From contig NZ_CACSJP010000005.1 in NCBI RefSeq assembly GCF_902706095.1, positions 124,001 through 188,000 on the forward strand: a stretch of 64,000 nucleotides of DNA, given 5' to 3'. A program made the position numbers and the translations under genes. The stretch comes from Rhizobium sp. 18065 (GTDB taxonomy: Bacteria; Pseudomonadota; Alphaproteobacteria; Rhizobiales; Rhizobiaceae). Positions 63,833 to 64,000 of the stretch are shown here, one piece after another; position 1 is the first letter of the stretch; each line of letters opens with the position of its first letter. The notes below the pieces were generated by a model. It had not been told where the DNA came from, made no database searches, and was given only the letters and a program-made list of their open reading frames with translations.

Positions 63833-64000
63833 GCTTCGGCATTCCTTTCACTCATCGTCTGAAGTGCCCGCTCAAGACTTGATTTCGAGCCATTGCGCAG
63901 CGGAATGAAGGTCTTGCCGAACTTCTTGCAACCGCTTTTGACGCGTAGGCACGCGTCATGGCTGATACAGTCGATCGGGCAGAAGACGCAGTCGACCGAG
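63829..64000 (-). CDS. Cys-rich protein, C-terminal part only
   Basis: The last 56 codons of a gene entering from the right edge. Visible residues include SVDCVFCPIDCISHDACLRVKSGCKK, five Cys in short spacing, and a basic, helical end RALQTMSERNAEA. Cys spacing suggests a metal or disulfide knot; the family is not recognised from this part. Confidence 0.55.
   Translation of the reverse strand, partial: SVDCVFCPIDCISHDACLRVKSGCKKFGKTFIPLRNGSKSSLERALQTMSERNAEA

Overview
The window is about 64 kb of GC-rich alphaproteobacterial chromosome, most probably from the Rhizobiaceae (Rhizobium/Agrobacterium/Allorhizobium relatives). Pointers are the glnII-gstI pair with a sigma-54/NtrC control region, the PuuD-type urate oxidase, DUF1127-like and DUF2735 small proteins, the circularly permuted ATP-grasp/alpha-E/transglutaminase operon and a rhizobial-style intergenic repeat inside the xdh operon. 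Genes are dense, with many 1-4 nt start/stop overlaps. No phage, conjugative element, IS or CRISPR array is visible.

1-28 kb is dominated by purine and ureide catabolism. xdhA-xdhB-xdhC (xanthine dehydrogenase and its maturation factor), puuD (urate oxidase), guaD (guanine deaminase), uraH, uraD, puuE (allantoinase), alc (allantoicase), allA (ureidoglycolate lyase) and a DUF1989 urea-carboxylase-associated protein together describe guanine to xanthine to urate to allantoin to ureidoglycolate to glyoxylate. They are broken into several operons separated by regulators (two LysR, TetR, MerR), bdhA, lldD, a zinc alcohol dehydrogenase, an MFS exporter, glnII/gstI and an embedded MntA-HepT toxin-antitoxin pair whose toxin gene carries the allA ribosome binding site.

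28-49 kb holds housekeeping and signalling genes: an mnmD methyltransferase divergent from an FAD oxidase (a split MnmC-like arrangement), a 1230-residue hybrid histidine kinase with five PAS-like regions and two receivers, an MttB-family methyltransferase, a WYL regulator, an AlkC-like repair protein, two divergent PepSY modules (one with a cytochrome b, one with a two-component system), a DEAD-box helicase, a DMT exporter, the ATP-grasp/alpha-E/transglutaminase operon, a J-domain-like protein, a MarR regulator, tRNA-Arg(CCG) and a methyltransferase.

49.6-59.6 kb is the most unusual part. A 1551-residue protein is built almost entirely of about 192 in-phase octapeptides (consensus [ST][ST]xQ[VI]xAL), themselves arranged as eleven exact 136-residue (408 bp) units. 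Across a 667 bp AT-richer divergent region lie a TPR plus GT41 (O-GlcNAc-transferase-like) glycosyltransferase, UDP-galactopyranose mutase (glf) and UDP-glucose 4-epimerase (galE). I propose, as inference, that this is a dedicated system for O-glycosylating the Ser/Thr-rich octad protein, with galE and glf supplying the nucleotide sugar.

59.7-64 kb carries a PAP2 phosphatase, an ABC-F ATPase, a truncated haemoglobin, a DUF423 protein, a VOC protein and two small unknown genes, the last truncated by the window edge.
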